A stretch of 34,780 nucleotides of DNA. It comes from Methanolobus sp. (GTDB taxonomy: Archaea > Halobacteriota > Methanosarcinia > Methanosarcinales > Methanosarcinaceae). How positions within the stretch are numbered: position 1 is the stretch's first letter; the number at the start of each line of letters is the position of its first letter. The position numbers and the translations under genes were made by a program. The stretch lies in NCBI GenBank assembly GCA_021767785.1, contig JAASSR010000013.1, forward strand, positions 1 to 34,780, read 5' to 3'. This document shows, in pieces, positions 15,844-23,556 of this stretch. The notes below the pieces were generated by a model, which did no database searches, was not told where the DNA came from, and saw only the letters and a program-made list of their open reading frames with translations.

Positions 15844-16461
15844 ATGGCAGAAATGGACGAAATGGCAAAAGGAGCATTTCAGGAAGCCGGAAACATTGGA
15901 ATGGGACATCTGGCCACATCTCTTTCAAAAATGGTTAGCAGAGATGTTAAGATCGACATACCGGTTGTTGAAATGCTAAGTCTTGATGACATAATCGCAA
16001 AGAGTGACGAAGATGGAAAAAACAAGAGTGTAGTGGGAATCCACCTACATATATCAGGTGATGTTAACGGCGGTACATTAATATTACTTCCAAAATTCTC
16101 AGCGTTTTCCTTTTCGGATCTCCTGATGAAAAAACCAATAGGTACAACAAACAAAATAGAAGAGACTCAGGTAAAAAAACTAAGGGAAATGGGAATCAAT
16201 CTCTGTAGTGCTTATATGAAAGTTGTTAATGAGTTTCTGGGTATCAACCTTAATGTAGGAGAACCAAGCATCCAGGTTAACATGGAGGGCGTTGGTGATT
16301 TCATTCAGGAGGAAATAGGAGATCTTGCTGATCAGTTCATTGTAGTTAAAGGCGAATGTCGCATCCCTTCAACGAATTCAAAAAATGAATTCAACATGCT
16401 TTTCGAACCCGGGGCCACGGATGTAATAATGGCAGCTATTATGAAAAAGATGATGGGATAA
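15844..16461 (+). CDS. cheC: CheC-family protein, copy 1
   Basis: A 205-residue member of the CheC/CheX/FliY phosphatase family, which dephosphorylates CheY-P and can bind CheD. The family signature (D/S)-x3-E-x2-N-x22-P occurs twice in typical CheC. Here site 1 keeps Glu14, Asn17 and Pro40, though the leading D/S is Gly10. Site 2 keeps Glu115 and Pro141, but the Asn position is Ile118, so that site should be inactive. A ribosome site (GAGGGAA) precedes the ATG, 16 bases after cheA. Its stop is one base before the FtsA-like gene, so the two are translationally coupled. Confidence 0.88.
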   Translation: MAEMDEMAKGAFQEAGNIGMGHLATSLSKMVSRDVKIDIPVVEMLSLDDIIAKSDEDGKNKSVVGIHLHISGDVNGGTLILLPKFSAFSFSDLLMKKPIGTTNKIEETQVKKLREMGINLCSAYMKVVNEFLGINLNVGEPSIQVNMEGVGDFIQEEIGDLADQFIVVKGECRIPSTNSKNEFNMLFEPGATDVIMAAIMKKMMG

Positions 16462-16462
16462 G

Positions 16463-18583
16463 ATGGATACTGCCCATTTTGCTCTTGATATCGGAACAAG
16501 GACCGTTGTAGGGCTCATTACAGAGTGTGAACACCTGAAGATTAAAGCTGCCTGCATACATGAGCATAATGAAAGAAGTATGCAGGACGGCCAGATACAT
16601 GATGTCGAAAAAGTAGCTAAAACGGTCGATGAGGTCAGGAAAGAACTTGAGGAAAAGATCGGGCAAAAGTTATCAAAGGTATCCGTTGCAGTTGCAGGTA
16701 GAGCACTAAAAACATCCAGGGTCAAACTTTCAGTAGAACTACCTTACAAAGAGATCACAAAAGAAGATATATCAGAGCTTGAATTTGAGGCTGTTGCACA
16801 TGCAGGGAATGAAGTAGATATTGACCAGGGTTTTAATTGTGTAGGCTATTCTGTGGTGAACTATGAACTGGACGGCCAGATAATCTCAAATGTGATCGGC
16901 CAGAAAGGAAGTTCAGTCTCAATAGAAGTTCTTGCTACATTCCTTCCCGATGCAGTAATAAGTAGCATGTTTGCTGTCCTTGACAGATGCGGACTGGAAG
17001 CTTCCAGTGTTACGCTTGAACCTATTGCTGCATTGAATGTTGCCATACCGACAGACATGCGCAAACTTAACATAGCTCTTGTGGATGTAGGGGCAGGTAC
17101 ATCTGATATAGCCATTACTGATAACGGAACTGTTATCGGATATGGAATGGTTCCTGAGGCCGGTGACGAAATAACCGATTTTATATGTGACTATTATCTT
17201 GTGGATTTCAAAAAAGGCGAGGGAATTAAAAAAGCCCTCACAACAGAAGATAAGATAGAGCTTGAAGACATCTTTGGAGTAAGTTCAGAAGTCCCCGTTG
17301 AACAGATAATTTCAGAGATAGAAGATGAAGTGGATAAACTGGCACAACATATTGCCGAAGAGATTAAAAAAATCAACAATAAAACTCCACGTGCTATTGC
17401 TCTTGTAGGAGGAGGTTCACAGACTGCAGGACTGAGAGAGCATCTTTCAAAGCACCTTGAAATTCCGATTCAGAGAATTGGATCCCGGCTACCAAAACAG
17501 GTAGAGGATTTTACAGATACTACCGGTGAGGTTACCGGTGCGGATATGATAACTCCTCTTGGAATTGCAAGCATGGCTACCTTTAATGATGGAATTGAAT
17601 TCATTGATGTCACTGTGAACGGCTCAGAAATGCATCTAATGGACATCAATGGTCTGTCTGTAATGGATACCCTGGTTGCAGCAAAGGTTAAGAAACTCTA
17701 TCCTCGTCCCGGAATGGCATTGACCTTAACTGTAAATTCCAGACCCCTTACAATACCGGGAAAGATGGGGGAGCATTCAAAGATAATCCTTAACGGTAAA
17801 GAAGCAAGCCTTGGGGATCCTGTTAAAAAAGGTTCTGTTATAGAATTTAAAGCTCCTGTAGATGGTAAAGATGCAGATCTGAAAATTGAGGAACTGATTA
17901 AAGAGCAGGATATACCTGCAATTTTCAAAGTCAATGTCAATGGAAAAGAGTTAGAATTAGAACCTTATGTCAGTATTAATGGTAAAACAGCATCTTTTCA
18001 AGACAGCATTCCCGACAGAGCTGACGTTATAATAAGAAATCCTAGCCTTGAGAATATCCTGAAAATAGAATATGGAACTGATATCGATGAAAAGATAACT
18101 CTTACAATTAACGACCAGATACGTCATTTTGACAGAATAGATTATAATCTCAGTCTGAACGGAGAGATTATAGACAGATCCGAATTCTCTACGCGAAGCA
18201 TTCAGGATAATGACATTATCATTGTGGAAAAGACCGAGTTTGAATACAGAATTGAGAATATAGTTGGCAGACCTGAAGAAGGGAAAAAGGTCTCTGTAAT
18301 GCTAAATGGTGACAAAGTCACATTCAAAGGGTCAAAATCACAGATTACCCTTAACGGAAAAAAAGCATCTTTTTCAGACAGGGTAAGTGACGGGGACAAT
18401 ATAGAATATAAATCCGGATTAGAAGCAGAACCTATTCTCTCAGATCTTTTTGAATTCATGGATATTAAGAAAGAGGAACTTGTTGGCAAGAGGATGAGAC
18501 TTCTTGTTAATAATGTTCCTGCCAGATTTACAACCCCTTTGAGGGATGGAAACAATGTGACTATAGAATTTGCAGAGGGATAA
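16463..18583 (+). CDS. FtsA-like actin-family ATPase with tandem C-terminal repeats
   Basis: A 706-residue protein in two parts. Residues 1 to about 375 form an actin-like ATPase of the FtsA/PilM type. Phosphate loop 1 is DIGTRTVVGLI (9-19), the FtsA-type 1C subdomain is about 72-160 (VSVAVAGRALKTSRV), phosphate loop 2 is VDVGAGTSDIAI (207-218), and the adenosine motif is ALVGGGSQTAGL (313-324); all are intact. Residues 380-706 hold four to five beta-rich repeats. There is no C-terminal amphipathic membrane helix as in bacterial FtsA. The ATG is one base after the cheC1 stop, and cheR starts one base after its own stop, so it is an integral chemotaxis-operon gene. The role is inferred only: a filament or scaffold linked to the chemosensory system. 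Similar long FtsA-domain proteins occur in Firmicutes as I recall. Confidence 0.85.
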   Translation: MDTAHFALDIGTRTVVGLITECEHLKIKAACIHEHNERSMQDGQIHDVEKVAKTVDEVRKELEEKIGQKLSKVSVAVAGRALKTSRVKLSVELPYKEITKEDISELEFEAVAHAGNEVDIDQGFNCVGYSVVNYELDGQIISNVIGQKGSSVSIEVLATFLPDAVISSMFAVLDRCGLEASSVTLEPIAALNVAIPTDMRKLNIALVDVGAGTSDIAITDNGTVIGYGMVPEAGDEITDFICDYYLVDFKKGEGIKKALTTEDKIELEDIFGVSSEVPVEQIISEIEDEVDKLAQHIAEEIKKINNKTPRAIALVGGGSQTAGLREHLSKHLEIPIQRIGSRLPKQVEDFTDTTGEVTGADMITPLGIASMATFNDGIEFIDVTVNGSEMHLMDINGLSVMDTLVAAKVKKLYPRPGMALTLTVNSRPLTIPGKMGEHSKIILNGKEASLGDPVKKGSVIEFKAPVDGKDADLKIEELIKEQDIPAIFKVNVNGKELELEPYVSINGKTASFQDSIPDRADVIIRNPSLENILKIEYGTDIDEKITLTINDQIRHFDRIDYNLSLNGEIIDRSEFSTRSIQDNDIIIVEKTEFEYRIENIVGRPEEGKKVSVMLNGDKVTFKGSKSQITLNGKKASFSDRVSDGDNIEYKSGLEAEPILSDLFEFMDIKKEELVGKRMRLLVNNVPARFTTPLRDGNNVTIEFAEG
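17726..18577 (+). repeat. Tandem beta-grasp-like repeats within the FtsA-like protein
   Basis: Protein-level repeats at residues 422-705. Each unit has a strand pair containing VNG-like turns, followed by a segment of the form LNGK-x-AS-x-x-D-x-x-x-x-G-D-x-I-E-F. Examples are ILNGKEASLGDPVKKGSVIE (442), SINGKTASFQDSIPDRADVI (504), SLNGEIID with IQDNDIIIVE (564-589), TLNGKKASFSDRVSDGDNIE (629) and a final half unit ending LRDGNNVTIEF. The units are about 58-69 residues apart. The fold is inferred as ubiquitin/beta-grasp-like. Confidence 0.7.
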
Positions 18584-18584
18584 C

Positions 18585-19406
18585 ATGCTTAAAACCGCTC
18601 AAAAAAAGGATGAAGACTATGAAATGCTTAAAAAAATGATCCATAGGAAACTTGATTTTAACAGTGATCAGTACAAGGATTCTCATTTTAAAAGAAGGAT
18701 AGATGTAAGGTTGCGTGCAACTAACGTCAGATCATACAAAGAATATGTAAAAATTCTTCAGAATGACAATAGTGAATATCCAAAACTTATGGAAACACTA
18801 ACAGTGAACGTCACCAATTTTTTCAGGAATCCCGAAGTCTATGAAATTGTGGAAAATGAAGTATTACCTGCAATAATAAAATCAAAGAATAGCGGATTGA
18901 GATCCATACGTATCTGGAGTGCCGGATGTTCCATCGGAGTCGAAGCTTACTCCATTGCAATGTTGCTGGATTATCTTCTTGGCAGACGTCTAAGCGAGTA
19001 CAATATTAAAATTACCGGGACTGATATTGATAAAGAGAGTCTTCTTAAAGCACAAAAAGGTGTTTATTCAGATGCCGAAATGAAAGATGTCAGGCCTGCA
19101 TTCCTTAAAAAATACTTCACAAAAGAAGATGGTAATTATATAATCTCCGAGGAACTGAAAAAAATTACACAGTTCAAAAAACAGGATCTCATATCAGGTC
19201 CTAAGATGAGCGGTTTTGATGCAGTGTTCTGTAGAAATGTCACCATTTATTTCCAGAAGGAGTTGCAGGAACAACTTTACATGGACTTCTATAACGCACT
19301 TGGAAAGGACGGCTTCTTTGTAATGGGTAAAACAGAGACTCTTATAGGTCCTTCCAAAGATCTTTTCAAGCCATATAATTCCAAGGAGAGAATTTACCAG
19401 AAATGA
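18585..19406 (+). CDS. cheR: Chemoreceptor methyltransferase CheR
   Basis: A 273-residue S-adenosylmethionine-dependent glutamate methyltransferase acting on chemoreceptors. It has the N-terminal helical CheR domain (FKRRIDVRLRATN), the signature TVNVTNFFRNPEVYE near 78-92, the SAM-binding motif IWSAGCSIGVEAYSIAM, the acidic ribose-binding region ITGTDIDKESL, and the hallmark FCRNVTIYF near 214. In the SAM motif the common GEEPYS reads GVEAYS, a mild divergence that keeps the second Glu. The ATG at 18585 follows GAGGGAT, which lies inside the last codons of the FtsA-like gene. It should balance CheB. Confidence 0.93.
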   Translation: MLKTAQKKDEDYEMLKKMIHRKLDFNSDQYKDSHFKRRIDVRLRATNVRSYKEYVKILQNDNSEYPKLMETLTVNVTNFFRNPEVYEIVENEVLPAIIKSKNSGLRSIRIWSAGCSIGVEAYSIAMLLDYLLGRRLSEYNIKITGTDIDKESLLKAQKGVYSDAEMKDVRPAFLKKYFTKEDGNYIISEELKKITQFKKQDLISGPKMSGFDAVFCRNVTIYFQKELQEQLYMDFYNALGKDGFFVMGKTETLIGPSKDLFKPYNSKERIYQK

Positions 19407-19461
19407 CTATAGACTTTTTCTGGAAGTCATGGCATCTAAAATACAAAACAGGAGGCTACAC

Positions 19462-20076
19462 ATGAAACACAAAATCTCAAGTCTGAGTGAATTACAGACC
19501 AGTGCATTGCGGGAAATAGTTAATATCGGTGTAGGAAATGCTGTTACCTCACTGTCAAAAATGATATCTACCGAGGTAAAAATAGAAGTTCCTGCACTCA
19601 AAGTTGAATTAATAGAAAAAGTTCCTGAGGTTGCCGGAGGGGCGGATACAATAGTATCTGGCGTCATAATGCATGTTAGCGGAGATATCGAAGGATACAT
19701 TATGATGCTGCTGCCTGAAGAAGCGGCCCGTACCATATGCAACATAATTTCCAGTGAAGAAGAGGTAGATATACTGAGCCCTTTTAACCAGTCACTCATA
19801 GAAGAAGTAGGTCATATCCTTGCAGGGTCATATGTAAGTTCATTGTCGGATTTCCTGGGGCTGGATATAAAAATATCCACACCTATGCAGACATTTGACA
19901 TGCTTGGCGCCATCATTGATCAGATACTTATAGAAATGAGTAAAAAGGCAGAATATGCGCTTCTTTTTGATACATTATTCATAATCCAGGGTAACAGGAC
20001 AAATGGTCTTTTCCTCACAATGTTCGATCCGGATTCCATGGATACCATACTTGAACGTATCGATAAAATGATATGA
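19462..20076 (+). CDS. cheC: CheC-family protein, copy 2
   Basis: A 204-residue CheC-family protein. Site 1 is a perfect signature: Ser14, Glu18, Asn21 and Pro44 at the expected spacing. Site 2 keeps Ser, Glu and Pro at the right spacing (SLIEEVGH ... STP), but Asn is replaced by His, so phosphatase activity there is doubtful. The start is fixed by AGGAGG six bases before the ATG at 19462; a slightly longer frame beginning at 19429 would place that site inside the gene. The stop overlaps an alternative start of copy 3. Confidence 0.88.
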   Translation: MKHKISSLSELQTSALREIVNIGVGNAVTSLSKMISTEVKIEVPALKVELIEKVPEVAGGADTIVSGVIMHVSGDIEGYIMMLLPEEAARTICNIISSEEEVDILSPFNQSLIEEVGHILAGSYVSSLSDFLGLDIKISTPMQTFDMLGAIIDQILIEMSKKAEYALLFDTLFIIQGNRTNGLFLTMFDPDSMDTILERIDKMI

Positions 20077-20090
20077 AAGGAGAGAGCTCA

Positions 20091-20702
20091 ATGAACATAG
20101 TACTTGAAAAATTTTACTATGACGCACTTAATGAAGTAGGAAACATAGGAATGGGAAATGCAACAACTGCCCTGTCTCAACTTGTGGACAAATCAATAAA
20201 GGTCAGTAGTTCTTCTCTCACACTGCTTAAAGCCAGAGATCTTAATGAAAATATAAATTCGGACAGGATAGGTGCGATAGTAAGAGTGATGGGGGACCTG
20301 AACGGAGGATTCATCCTCATGATCGAGCAGGATAATTCCGATATTCTTGCCGAAATGCTACTGAAAGAAAATCCTGGTGAAGATAATTACATGAAACGAT
20401 CTGCTTTTATTGAAGTGGCCAACATTCTTGCCGGAAGCTATTATAATGCTCTTTCAAAATTCCTGAATCTCTCTATTATTCCATCTATACCTGCAATATC
20501 CGAAGGAAACTCCGATGAGATATTTACAAAGGCAAGAAAAGTTACCAGCGGAAGAATGGATCATGTTTTCAGTCTAACGACACTTTTTGAGATCAAAGGA
20601 GAAGATCAGCACCGTAGCCTGAGCGGTGATATGTTCATGCTTCTGGATTCTACCTCTTTACAATCGATACTTGACAGGATAGAAGAAATGCGTACAAGAT
20701 AA
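20091..20702 (+). CDS. cheC: CheC-family protein, copy 3
   Basis: A 203-residue CheC-family protein and the only copy in which the Glu and Asn of both signatures are kept: site 1 Asp11, Glu15, Asn18 (but Ser41 instead of Pro), and site 2 SAFIEVAN followed at the right distance by Pro. On this basis it is the best candidate for a fully active CheY-P phosphatase. I start it at the ATG at 20091, preceded by AGGAGAG; an ATG at 20073 overlapping the previous stop is the alternative. cheD follows two bases after its stop, matching the known CheC-CheD partnership. Confidence 0.88.
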   Translation: MNIVLEKFYYDALNEVGNIGMGNATTALSQLVDKSIKVSSSSLTLLKARDLNENINSDRIGAIVRVMGDLNGGFILMIEQDNSDILAEMLLKENPGEDNYMKRSAFIEVANILAGSYYNALSKFLNLSIIPSIPAISEGNSDEIFTKARKVTSGRMDHVFSLTTLFEIKGEDQHRSLSGDMFMLLDSTSLQSILDRIEEMRTR

Positions 20703-20704
20703 AT

Positions 20705-21178
20705 ATGATCATAGTTGGAATGGCAGACAGTGCTGTGGCAAAAAAACCTGCAAAGATCACTACCCTTGGATTAGGATCATGTGTGGGTATTTCTCTCTAT
20801 GATAAAAGCACAGGTGTCGGTGGAATAGTGCATATAATGCTCCCAAGCAGAGAGCAGGCAAGATCTAAAGACAATATTGCCAAATTTGCGGATACAGGCA
20901 TCCCTTTACTTCTGGACACCATGGTAGATGAAGGTGCCTACAAACACCGAACCACTGCCAAAATAGCAGGTGGTGCAAGTATGTTCTCATTCAATTCACA
21001 AACCCAGCTTAATATTGGTGAAAGAAATATTGCGGCTACAAAAAGAACACTCAAGGAACTAAAAATACCAATTGCAGCAGAAGATACGGGAAAGAATTAC
21101 GGGCGTACAATAATACTTGACACGGAAAACGGGGAACTTACAGTTAAGAGTGCACTCAAAGGTATAAAAATATATTAA
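20705..21178 (+). CDS. cheD: Chemoreceptor glutamine deamidase CheD
   Basis: A 157-residue CheD, which deamidates receptor glutamines and is regulated by CheC. The catalytic set is present with the spacing known from Thermotoga CheD: Thr20 and Cys26 in TLGLGSC, and His43 in GGIVHIMLP. The C-terminal part keeps AKIAGGASMF, IGERNIAATKRTL and the GKNYGRTI segment used for substrate and CheC contact. It lies directly behind the most intact CheC copy, and together they imply a CheC-CheD-CheYp adaptation loop of the Bacillus type. Confidence 0.94.
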   Translation: MIIVGMADSAVAKKPAKITTLGLGSCVGISLYDKSTGVGGIVHIMLPSREQARSKDNIAKFADTGIPLLLDTMVDEGAYKHRTTAKIAGGASMFSFNSQTQLNIGERNIAATKRTLKELKIPIAAEDTGKNYGRTIILDTENGELTVKSALKGIKIY

Positions 21179-21227
21179 TAATTAAAAGAGAATAATATAT
21201 AGAAACTAAAATATAGGTGACTTCAGG

Positions 21228-22253
21228 ATGTTAACTCCGGATATAACAATAATACACATACTTTTCATTTCCATATCATTGGCATGTGGATTGGCAGCTA
21301 TATATTTCTGGGTGAAGGTTTATTTTGAGACTCAGAAAGGATCAATTGCATGGCTGCTCCTTGCGCTAACATCCATATTTCTGATAACAACAGCAATATT
21401 CCCTTCCATCGCGGTGAGCTTACAGAATACGAATATAACTGAAATGATATTTTTATTTCTGGGATTCTGGAGTGCTGTCTACACAAGTATTTTTGCTGCT
21501 GCCGGTTTTTTGATGTTTCAGGCATTCAGGACGATACCCCGAGATAAACTTGGAGACTTCCTTATAGAAGGAATGGTATTTACAAAGCCAGTCAGGTCTG
21601 AAGATGAAATGGAAGATGTGCCGGAAGTTGACCAGATGTCAACACTTCTCAGCAGGTCCACTTTGATCGAATATACTCCAAAAACCAGATATGAAGATTC
21701 TGTAATCGAGGTATGTCTGCGGCTTTATGGAGAAATGGTAAATACAGTTCTGGTATCCACACAGCCCCGTACTGCAATGTACAGGGAGAAGATAGGAGAT
21801 CTGATGGATATCGGTGCTATGAAATTCATAGAAATATCCTCGACATGTGAACAGGTGAACAATGAGGAAGGCATCATAAAACTGCCTACAGAAGAACTTG
21901 ATAAGTTCTTCGAGCTCACCAGCAAACTTCCCGAAGGGTGCGCAATTGTCTTTGAACCAGTCACTCAGCTACTGCTAACGGAAGGAGAGAAAAAGACCTA
22001 TGAATTCATGTCTGAAATGGCAGAGAGATTTGCTGCCAATGAATTACTTCTGGTAGGACTGATCAATAAAGATGCACATGATGAAAAAATCATCTCCAGA
22101 TTCGAAGGACTTTTCCTGAATCTTGCTGAAGAAGAAGGAGCAAAGATACGTGTGTTCAAGGGTGGAAAAGAAGAATACATTAGGTTTTACATGGGTGATA
22201 AATTCTTCATGGAAGAGGATGTAAGTGTTGAACTTGAAGAGAAGAAGGAATGA
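21228..22253 (+). CDS. Membrane protein with cytoplasmic DUF835/RecA-like domain, chemotaxis operon
   Basis: A 341-residue protein with three hydrophobic helices in the first 100 residues (about 8-28, 42-62, 77-99) followed by a cytoplasmic domain. The region 165-330 alternates strands and helices (VIEVCLRLYGEMVNTVLVST, GCAIVFEPVTQLLL, NELLLVGLINKDAH, KIRVFKGGKEEYIRF) in a pattern like the archaeal DUF835/KaiC-like alpha/beta domains, but no Walker A motif is visible. AGGTGA precedes the ATG. It sits between cheD and cheC copy 4 and overlaps the latter's upstream start, so it belongs to the operon. It could be a membrane input or anchoring component. The family assignment is tentative. Confidence 0.65.
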   Translation: MLTPDITIIHILFISISLACGLAAIYFWVKVYFETQKGSIAWLLLALTSIFLITTAIFPSIAVSLQNTNITEMIFLFLGFWSAVYTSIFAAAGFLMFQAFRTIPRDKLGDFLIEGMVFTKPVRSEDEMEDVPEVDQMSTLLSRSTLIEYTPKTRYEDSVIEVCLRLYGEMVNTVLVSTQPRTAMYREKIGDLMDIGAMKFIEISSTCEQVNNEEGIIKLPTEELDKFFELTSKLPEGCAIVFEPVTQLLLTEGEKKTYEFMSEMAERFAANELLLVGLINKDAHDEKIISRFEGLFLNLAEEEGAKIRVFKGGKEEYIRFYMGDKFFMEEDVSVELEEKKE

Positions 22254-22258
22254 ACTAT

Positions 22259-22885
22259 ATGAGCCGAGAACTGGATAATTTTTCAATTGATGCTTTTAAA
22301 GAAATAGGAAGCATAGGAATGGGAAATGCGACTACATCACTTTCTCTTTTGATAGAAAAACGAGTCCAGTTGAATCTATCTGATGCCAGGCTTTTTGAGC
22401 CGTCAACTATCATAGATACAATACCTGAATCCATAACTATGACGAGTATAATGATTCCTGTATACGGAGATATAAAAGGCCTTACCATACTTCTTTTCGA
22501 ATTCGGGAATGCGGTATATCTAAGTGATCTGTTATTGGAGAATATTGCTCACGATGAAGATCCGAGCATCTATGAATCTGCACTTCTCGAAACAGGCAAC
22601 ATAATAGCAGGATCTTACCTCAACTCATTGGCATCGTTCCTGGACCTCAAAATTCTACACTCTGTACCTGATATAAGTATCGGTACTATTGTGGATATTC
22701 TTGACAGGGGATTGAACATGATAGATAATAATCCGGAAGGGATCCTCAACATCGAAACAATGTTCATGGTATATTCTTCAGAAAAGGAAGTCGGGGCTGG
22801 TACGATCTATGGAGACATGTTCCTTCTTCTGGATTCAGGATCACTGGATAAACTACAGGATTCTATTCGGAGAATATTAGTATGA
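22259..22885 (+). CDS. cheC: CheC-family protein, copy 4
   Basis: A 208-residue CheC-family protein. Site 1 has Asp11 and Glu15, but Ser18 instead of Asn and Ser41 instead of Pro, so it looks dead. Site 2 is perfect (SALLETGN followed after 22 residues by Pro). The pattern is the reverse of copies 1 and 2. The ATG at 22259 has AAGGA nine bases upstream; an ATG at 22250 overlaps the previous stop but leaves no room for a ribosome site. It is the last recognisable chemotaxis gene of the operon. Confidence 0.87.
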   Translation: MSRELDNFSIDAFKEIGSIGMGNATTSLSLLIEKRVQLNLSDARLFEPSTIIDTIPESITMTSIMIPVYGDIKGLTILLFEFGNAVYLSDLLLENIAHDEDPSIYESALLETGNIIAGSYLNSLASFLDLKILHSVPDISIGTIVDILDRGLNMIDNNPEGILNIETMFMVYSSEKEVGAGTIYGDMFLLLDSGSLDKLQDSIRRILV

Positions 22886-22926
22886 TCTATATTGAAAAAA
22901 ATAAAGCAATTTAACGGTTGGCCTTC

Positions 22927-23442
22927 ATGAAAAATATATGGACACAGCATCTGGAAAGATCCAATAGAGAGGATCAGAATAGAAGAACTGAATTCACCCG
23001 GATGCTGCATTCTCTCGTAAAAATGGATAATAACTCTGAAAATACTGATGGCACCACATTGATGCTTTCAGGGAGTTCTTCATCTACAGATCTGTCTTTT
23101 TCTGTTGAGAATAATATGAATATCCAAACAGAAGAAATGGATCAGTCAAATGAAACAAAAAGCGAGGCAATATCTGCTACAGAGACTGAATTGGGAATCT
23201 GGACTGCAAAAAGTCAAAAAGGACACGAACTTGGGCTTGAATCTTTGGATAAAGACTATGTGAAGCTTTTAATGACAAAAAACGGAAAATTATTTCTCAG
23301 ATATGATGTTGTCGGTGAAAGTCCATTTGAAATGACGGTAAGGTCGGAAGAAGAAGCATTGCAGATAATCAAAGAGGACAACGAAACTACAGAACAGTTG
23401 TATCCTGATAACCCCGAATTAAAATGGATTAAAATAACTTAA
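22927..23442 (+). CDS. Small acidic protein of unknown function at operon end
   Basis: A 171-residue soluble protein that I do not recognise. Residues 1-35 are basic and probably helical. Residues 36-95 are serine-, asparagine- and glutamate-rich and likely disordered. Residues 96-171 look folded, with a beta-rich start (ELGIWTAKS, KLLMTKNGKLFLRYDVVG) and a final helix (SEEEALQIIKED). The ATG at 22927 is weakly preceded by GGTTGG. It lies 41 bases behind cheC copy 4 and ahead of an AT-rich gap, so it may be the last gene of the chemotaxis transcript. Confidence 0.6.
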   Translation: MKNIWTQHLERSNREDQNRRTEFTRMLHSLVKMDNNSENTDGTTLMLSGSSSSTDLSFSVENNMNIQTEEMDQSNETKSEAISATETELGIWTAKSQKGHELGLESLDKDYVKLLMTKNGKLFLRYDVVGESPFEMTVRSEEEALQIIKEDNETTEQLYPDNPELKWIKIT

Positions 23443-23498
23443 TTTTAATATAATTTTAATAATTCAATGGCAAAGAATAAAAACCATTAAAACAATTA

Positions 23499-23511
23499 AT
23501 ATATAAATATA
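23499..23511 (+). promoter_or_regulatory. Putative TATA-box promoter of the tandem Cys/His protein genes
   Basis: The sequence atatataaatata in the 114-base gap is a strong archaeal TATA candidate. It would start transcription near 23530, leaving a leader of about 27 bases that contains AAGGAG before the ATG at 23557. It separates the two paralogous genes from the chemotaxis operon. The gap also has T-rich runs just after 23442 that could end the upstream transcript. Confidence 0.55.
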
Positions 23512-23556
23512 GTATAATAACAAACGGACCCAATACGATAAAGGAGATCTGTAATC

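Noticed and set aside
21228-22253. Identity as the archaellum ATPase ArlH/FlaH
   Set aside because: No Walker A motif is visible, three membrane helices are present, and no other archaellum gene is nearby.
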